Assembly: GCF_008831285.2 (NCBI RefSeq)
Contig: NW_022204604.1
Coordinates: 1 to 15,589 of the forward strand
Length of the DNA: 15,589 bases
DNA from: Nymphaea colorata
Taxonomy: Eukaryota > Streptophyta > Magnoliopsida > Nymphaeales > Nymphaeaceae
Direction of reading: 5' to 3'
In this document: positions 10,170 through 15,589 of the stretch, piece by piece
How positions within the stretch are numbered: the first letter of the stretch is position 1
Layout of the letters: each line of letters begins with the position of its first letter
The notes under the pieces: generated by a model
The model's database searches: none
What the model saw: the letters and a program-made list of their open reading frames with translations, nothing else
What the model was told of the DNA's origin: nothing
Made by a program: the position numbers and the translations under genes

Positions 10170-10828
10170 TACATGATCAAATGAATAACATTTATTTCAT
10201 GCATATTCATTTGAACTTGTGATTTTGAAACCCTTAAATCATCCAATATAAGCGTAACATGTTCAACACATTGGATTAACTATAGTGAAGCAAATGAACT
10301 GACAAAGTCTCATATGTATTCATACAAACTTGTGATTTCAGTACATTAAATCAATCATTATAAATTAACAACATGTTGAACACATTGGATTAACTATAGG
10401 GGATCGAATGAAAGGCTTAAATCCTATTCGTATTGATACGAACTTGTGATTTCAATCCCTTAAATCAATCAATATAAATAAAACAAGTCCAACTCATGTT
10501 ATTAACAATAAAGGAGCCAATCAATTGCTTAAATTTCATTCATATTCATACAAACGTTTCGTTTCAATACTTTTAACCGTTCAATATAAATGTAACAACA
10601 ACTTAAAGTCATTGGATTAACGATAACTAAGCAAATGAATGGCATAACCCCATTCATTTATATGAACTTGTGATTTCAATCCTTAAATCGTTCTATGTAG
10701 ACATAACAACAAGTTAAACGCATTCGATTGCCTACAATAATATGTATATGTATAAAACGCGTAATATATGTATACGAGTGATAAGTATACGATAATACAT
10801 ATAACTAATTAAACGCGTTCAATTAACT
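10170..10828. repeat. Satellite unit 18, type C
   Basis: Full unit with the start AACTCTAC, GAACTGACAAAG, CATATGT, AATAAAGGAGCC and CCCCATTC. s5 reads CAATCC as in unit 13. Confidence 0.93.
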
Positions 10829-11130
10829 TACATGATCAAATGAATAACATTTATTTCATGCATATTCATTTGAACTTGTGATTTTGAAACCCTTAAATCA
10901 TCCAATATAAGCGTAACATGTTCAACACATTGGATTAACTATAGTGAAGCAAATGAATGATAAAGTCTCATTGTATTCATACAACTTGTGATTTCAGTAC
11001 ATTAAATCAATCATTATAAATTACACATGTTGAACACATTGGATTAACTATAGGGATCGAATGAAAGCTTAAATCCTATTCTATTGATACGGTGATAATA
11101 AATAATAATATAATAAAACGTTCAATTAAT
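10829..11130. repeat. Satellite unit 19, short type D, heavily eroded
   Basis: s1 + s2 + s6 with the usual join at 11090. It is the shortest unit (302 bp). About ten one-base or two-base losses between 10958 and 11090, and more in s6, shorten it, with almost no substitutions. s1 reads ATCATCC where the earlier clear D units have ATCGTCC. Confidence 0.92.
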
Positions 11131-11200
11131 TACATGATCAAATAATCTTATTTCATGCATATTCATTTGAACTTGTGATTTGAAACCTTAAATCTCCAAT
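10958..11200. other. Deletion-rich patch across the D/E border, copy 4
   Basis: Repeated small losses run through s1 and s2 of unit 19, its s6, and the start of unit 20 (TTACACATG, GAAAGCTTAAATC, TATTCTATTG, AAATAATCTTATTTC). The part after the join resembles the patch at 8151-8250. The part before 11090 is private to this copy. Confidence 0.82.
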
Positions 11201-11784
11201 ATAAGCGTAACATGTTCAACACATTGGATTAACTATAGTGAAGCAAATGAATGATTAAAGTCTCATCTGTATTCATACAAACTTGTGATTTCAGTACATT
11301 AAATCAATCATTATAAATTAACAACATGTTGAACACATTGGATTAACTATAGGGGATCGAATGAAAGGCTTAAATCCTATTCGTATTGATACGAACTTGT
11401 GATTTCAATCCCTTAAATCAATCAATATAAATAAAACAAGTCCAACTCATGTTATTAACAATAAAGGAGCCAATCAATTGCTTAAATTTCATTCATATTC
11501 ATACAAACGTTTCGTTTCAATACTTTTAACCGTTCAATATAAATGTAACAACAACTTAAAGTCATTGGATTAACGATAACTAAGCAAATGAATGGCATAA
11601 CCCCCATTCATTTATATGAACTTGTGATTTCAAATCCTTAAATCGTTCTATGTAGACATAACAACAAGTTAAACGCATTCGATTGCCTACAATAATATGT
11701 ATATGTATAAAACGCGTAATATATGTATACGAGTGATAAGTATACGATAATACATATAACTAATTAAACGCGTTCAATTAACTC
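11131..11784. repeat. Satellite unit 20, type E leading into type C
   Basis: Full unit whose start is eroded (AAATAATCTTATTTC, GATTTGAAACC, AAATCTCC), as in unit 15, with GAATGATTAAAG in s1. It is followed by AACTCTAC, the start seen only where a B unit meets a C unit, so its 3' end may be B-derived. Confidence 0.9.
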
Positions 11785-12444
11785 TACATGATCAAATGAA
11801 TAACATTTATTTCATGCATATTCATTTGAACTTGTGATTTTGAAACCCTTAAATCATCCAATATAAGCGTAACATGTTCAACACATTGGATTAACTATAG
11901 TGAAGCAAATGAACTGACAAAAGTCTCATATGTATTCATACAAACTTGTGATTTCAGTACATTAAATCAATCATTATAAATTAACAACATGTTGAACACA
12001 TTGGATTAACTATAGGGGATCGAATGAAAGGCTTAAATCCTATTCGTATTGATACGAACTTGTGATTTCAATCCCTTAAATCAATCAATATAAATAAAAC
12101 AAGTCCAACTCATGTTATTAACAAAAAGGAGCCAATCAATTGCTTAAATTTCATTCATATTCATACAAACGTTTCGTTTCAATACTTTTAACCGTTCAAT
12201 ATAAATGTAACAACAACTTAAAGTCATTGGATTAACGATAACTAAGCAAATGAATGGCATAACCCCATTCATTTATATGAACTTGTGATTTCAAATCCTT
12301 AAATCGTTCTATGTAGACATAACAACAAGTTAAACGCATTCGATTGCCTACAATAATATGTATATGTATAAAACGCGTAATATATGTATACGAGTGATAA
12401 GTATACGATAATACATATAACTAATTAAACGCGTTCAATTAACT
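11785..12444. repeat. Satellite unit 21, type C, out of register
   Basis: Full unit with the C markers AACTCTAC, GAACTGACAAAAG and CATATGT, but placed directly after an E unit where type A is due. s3 has ACAAAAAGGAGCC, which units 3, 8, 13 and 18 lack. Confidence 0.92.
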
Positions 12445-13105
12445 TACATGATCAAATGAATAACATTTATTTCATGCATATTCATTTGAACTTGTGATTT
12501 TGAAACCCTTAAATCATCCAATATAAGCGTAACATGTTCAACACATTGGATTAACTATAGTGAAGCAAATGAACTGATTAAAGTCTCATCTGTATTCATA
12601 CAAACTTGTGATTTCAGTACATTAAATCAATCATTATAAATTAACAACATGTTGAACACATTGGATTAACTATAGGGGATCGAATGAAAGGCTTAAATCC
12701 TATTCGTATTGATACGAACTTGTGATTTCAATCCCTTAAATCAATCAATATAAATAAAACAAGTCCAACTCATGTTATTAACAAAAAGGAGCCAATCAAT
12801 TGCTTAAATTTCATTCATATTCATACAAACGTTTCGTTTCAATACTTTTAACCGTTCAATATAAATGTAACAACAACTTAAAGTCATTGGATTAACGATA
12901 ACTAAGCAAATGAATGGCATAACCCCCATTCATTTATATGAACTTGTGATTTCAAATCCTTAAATCGTTCTATGTAGACATAACAACAAGTTAAACGCAT
13001 TCGATTGCCTACAATAATATGTATATGTATAAAACGCGTAATATATGTATACGAGTGATAAGTATACGATAATACATATAACTAATTAAACGCGTTCAAT
13101 TAACT
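12445..13105. repeat. Satellite unit 22, full length, D by position or E by markers
   Basis: Full unit with ATCATCC, GAACTGATTAAAG, CATCTGT, ACAAAAAGG and CCCCCATTC. Following a C unit it occupies the D position, yet s3, s4 and s5 are all present. Its s1 matches E units 5 and 10 better than the short D units. It is either an undeleted D or an E copy brought in by exchange. Confidence 0.88.
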
Positions 13106-13765
13106 TACATGATCAAATGAATAACATTTATTTCATGCATATTCATTTGAACTTGTGATTTTGAAACCCTTAAATCATCCAATATAAGCGTAACATGTTC
13201 AACACATTGGATTAACTATAGTGAAGCAAATGAATGATTAAAGTCTCATCTGTATTCATACAAACTTGTGATTTCAGTACATTAAATCAATCATTATAAA
13301 TTAACAACATGTTGAACACATTGGATTAACTATAGGGGATCGAATGAAAGGCTTAAATCCTATTCGTATTGATACGAACTTGTGATTTCAATCCCTTAAA
13401 TCAATCAATATAAATAAAACAAGTCCAACTCATGTTATTAACAAAAAGGAGCCAATCAATTGCTTAAATTTCATTCATATTCATACAAACGTTTCGTTTC
13501 AATACTTTTAACCGTTCAATATAAATGTAACAACAACTTAAAGTCATTGGATTAACGATAACTAAGCAAATGAATGGCATAACCCCCATTCATTTATATG
13601 AACTTGTGATTTCAAATCCTTAAATCGTTCTATGTAGACATAACAACAAGTTAAACGCATTCGATTGCCTACAATAATATGTATATGTATAAAACGCGTA
13701 ATATATGTATACGAGTGATAAGTATACGATAATACATATAACTAATTAAACGCGTTCAATTAACT
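13106..13765. repeat. Satellite unit 23, type E-like
   Basis: Full unit with ATCATCC, GAATGATTAAAG as in E units 15 and 20, CATTGGATT, ACAAAAAGG and CCCCCATTC. Confidence 0.9.
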
Positions 13766-14427
13766 TACATGATCAAATGAATAACATTTATTTCATGCAT
13801 ATTCATTTGAACTTGTGATTTTGAAACCCTTAAATCATCCAATATAAGCGTAACATGTTCAACACATTGGATTAACTATAGTGAAGCAAATGAATGATTA
13901 AAGTCTCATCTGTATTCATACAAACTTGTGATTTCAGTACATTAAATCAATCATTATAAATTAACAACATGTTGAACACATTGTATTAACTATAGGGGAT
14001 CGAATGAAAGGCTTAAATCCTATTCGTATTGATACGAACTTGTGATTTCAATCCCTTAAATCAATCAATATAAATAAAACAAGTCCAACTCATGTTATTA
14101 ACAACAAAGGAGCCAATCAATTGCTTAAATTTCATTCATATTCATACAAACGTTTCGTTTCAATACTTTTAACCGTTCAATATAAATGTAACAACAACTT
14201 AAAGTCATTGGATTAACGATAACTAAGCAAATGAATGGCATAACCCCCATTCATTTATATGAACTTGTGATTTCAAATCCTTAAATCGTTCTATGTAGAC
14301 ATAACAACAAGTTAAACGCATTCGATTGCCTACAATAATATGTATATGTATAAAACGCGTAATATATGTATACGAGTGATAAGTATACGATAATACATAT
14401 AACTAATTAAACGCGTTCAATTAACTT
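13766..14427. repeat. Satellite unit 24, mosaic of E-like s1 and A-like s2-s3
   Basis: s1 has ATCATCC and GAATGATTAAAG (E-like), whereas s2 has CATTGTATT and s3 has AACAACAAAGG (A-like). A switch between about 13895 and 13983 is implied. It is full length where spacing from unit 19 predicts a short D unit. Confidence 0.9.
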
Positions 14428-15088
14428 TACATGATCAAATGAATAACATTTATTTCATGCATATTCATTTGAACTTGTGATTTTGAAACCCTTAAATCAT
14501 CCAATATAAGCGTAACATGTTCAACACATTGGATTAACTATAGTGAAGCAAATGAATGATTAAAGTCTCATCTGTATTCATACAAACTTGTGATTTCAGT
14601 ACATTAAATCAATCATTATAAATTAACAACATGTTGAACACATTGTATTAACTATAGGGGATCGAATGAAAGGCTTAAATCCTATTCGTATTGATACGAA
14701 CTTGTGATTTCAATCCCTTAAATCAATCAATATAAATAAAACAAGTCCAACTCATGTTATTAACAAAAAGGAGCCAATCAATTGCTTAAATTTCATTCAT
14801 ATTCATACAAACGTTTCGTTTCAATACTTTTAACCGTTCAATATAAATGTAACAACAACTTAAAGTCATTGGATTAACGATAACTAAGCAAATGAATGGC
14901 ATAACCCCCATTCATTTATATGAACTTGTGATTTCAAATCCTTAAATCGTTCTATGTAGACATAACAACAAGTTAAACGCATTCGATTGCCTACAATAAT
15001 ATGTATATGTATAAAACGCGTAATATATGTATACGAGTGATAAGTATACGATAATACATATAACTAATTAAACGCGTTCAATTAACTC
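14428..15088. repeat. Satellite unit 25, mosaic unit at B position
   Basis: s1 has ATCATCC and GAATGATTAAAG, s2 has the A marker CATTGTATT, and s3 has ACAAAAAGG as in B unit 17. It is followed by the C start AACTCTAC, as expected of a B unit. Confidence 0.9.
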
Positions 15089-15589
15089 TACATGATCAAA
15101 TGAATAACATTTATTTCATGCATATTCATTTGAACTTGTGATTTTGAAACCTTAAATCATCCAATATAAGCGTAACATGTTCAACACATTGGATTAACTA
15201 TAGTGAAGCAAATGAACTGATTAAAGTCTCATATGTATTCATACAAACTTGTGATTTCAGTACATTAAATCAATCATTATAAATTAACAACATGTTGAAC
15301 ACATTGGATTAACTATAGGGGATCGAATGAAAGGCTTAAATCCTATTCGTATGATACGAACTTGTGATTTCAATCCCTTAAATCAATCAATAAAATAAAA
15401 CAAGTCCAACTCATGTTATTAGCAACAAAGGAGCCAATCAATTGCTTAAATTTCATTCATATTCATACAAACGTTTCGTTTCAATACTTTTAACCGTTCA
15501 ATATAAATGTAACAACAACTTAAAGTCATTGGATTAACGATAACTAAGCAAATGAATGGCATAACCCCCATTCATTTATATGAACTTGA
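15089..15589. repeat. Satellite unit 26, partial, C-like mosaic
   Basis: The first 501 bp of a unit (end of s6, s1 to s4, and a few bases of s5 from 15582), cut by the window end. It has the C start AACTCTAC and CATATGT, but GAACTGATTAAAG where C has GAACTGACAAAAG. Private changes include TTAGCAACAAAGG and CGTATGATAC. The last bases read GAACTTGA where the unit should read GAACTTGTGA. Confidence 0.88.

Larger units (their letters stand above)
8848..11784. repeat. Higher-order repeat copy 4 (units A-B-C-D-E), last regular copy
   Basis: Five units of 660, 662, 659, 302 and 654 bp. It closely follows copy 3, including the eroded D/E boundary. Its E unit is followed by a type-C unit, not type A, so the regular order ends here. 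Confidence 0.9.
1..15589. repeat. Three-level tandem satellite array filling the whole window
   Basis: The whole window is head-to-tail copies of one unit of about 660 bp, counted as 26 units from the recurring string TACATGATCAAATGA. Each unit is itself six diverged sub-repeats of about 112 bp, and units are grouped into a five-unit higher-order repeat of about 2.95 kb over positions 1-11784. Copies differ by a few substitutions and many one-base deletions, with no insertion of foreign sequence. Such homogeneity with periodic variant units is typical of eukaryotic satellites kept uniform by unequal exchange and gene conversion. I do not recognise the family, and no unique flank is present to place it on a chromosome. 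No gene, tRNA or rRNA is visible on either strand in any part of it. Confidence 0.98.
11785..15589. repeat. Irregular right-hand segment: six units without a short D unit
   Basis: Five full units (660, 661, 660, 662, 661 bp) and a partial one of 501 bp. By register the order may be C-(D undeleted)-E-A-B-C, because C-like units sit at 11785 and 15089, five units apart. By markers, however, the unit at 12445 looks like E, and the units at 13766, 14428 and 15089 are mosaics. The segment is either an HOR copy that never had the D deletion or a rearranged block. Confidence 0.8.

Noticed and set aside
1-15589. CRISPR array or bacterial iterons
   Set aside because: The repeats are contiguous with no unique spacers, the period is 660 bp with 112-bp sub-repeats, and no cas or replication gene is present.
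1-15589. Tandem transposon or LTR array
   Set aside because: No terminal inverted repeats, primer-binding site, target duplications or coding remnants were seen, and all length is explained by sub-repeats of a single family.
15582-15589. Possible end of the array (GAACTTGA in place of GAACTTGTGA)
   Set aside because: Eight bases at the window edge are too few to call a boundary. A two-base gap or edge effect explains it equally well.

Overview
The window is a single uninterrupted tandem satellite DNA array, with no recognisable gene, RNA gene or mobile element and no non-repeat flank. It is A+T rich (roughly 70% or slightly more, from hand-sampled stretches). The size, A+T richness and higher-order organisation fit eukaryotic heterochromatin, of centromeric, pericentromeric or subtelomeric type. 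A plant is my first guess, but nothing here fixes the lineage or the locus, and I do not recognise the family.

The array has three nested levels. Level 1 is a sub-repeat of about 112 bp that usually opens with a GAACTTGTGATTT-like motif and closes with a TTCATAC/TGATAC/TATAC-like end. Level 2 is a unit of about 660 bp made of six diverged sub-repeats (s1 to s6; 115, 114, 112, 113, 112 and 97 bp in the reference unit at 6604-7266). I count 26 units, the last one partial, and phase them at TACATGATCAAATGA near the end of s6. Level 3 is a higher-order repeat (HOR) of about 2.95 kb containing five unit types, A-B-C-D-E. D is always a 302-322 bp short unit that has lost s3, s4 and s5. One HOR copy therefore holds 27 sub-repeats (6+6+6+3+6).

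Region by region: four HOR copies run head to tail at 1-2940, 2941-5900, 5901-8847 and 8848-11784. Their short-unit junctions lie near 2227, 5189, 8150 and 11090, which is 2962, 2961 and 2940 bp apart. From 11785 to the end the pattern changes. A type-C unit directly follows a type-E unit, no short unit occurs where one is due (near 14050), and the last three units mix markers of several types. HOR copies 1 and 2 resemble each other, as do copies 3 and 4, which points to block-wise amplification.

Nothing here acts as a pathway. The biological content is the history of the array: unequal exchange, one founding deletion that was then amplified, local homogenisation, and patches of deletion-only decay or consensus error. 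The few open reading frames of about 60 codons are accidental.
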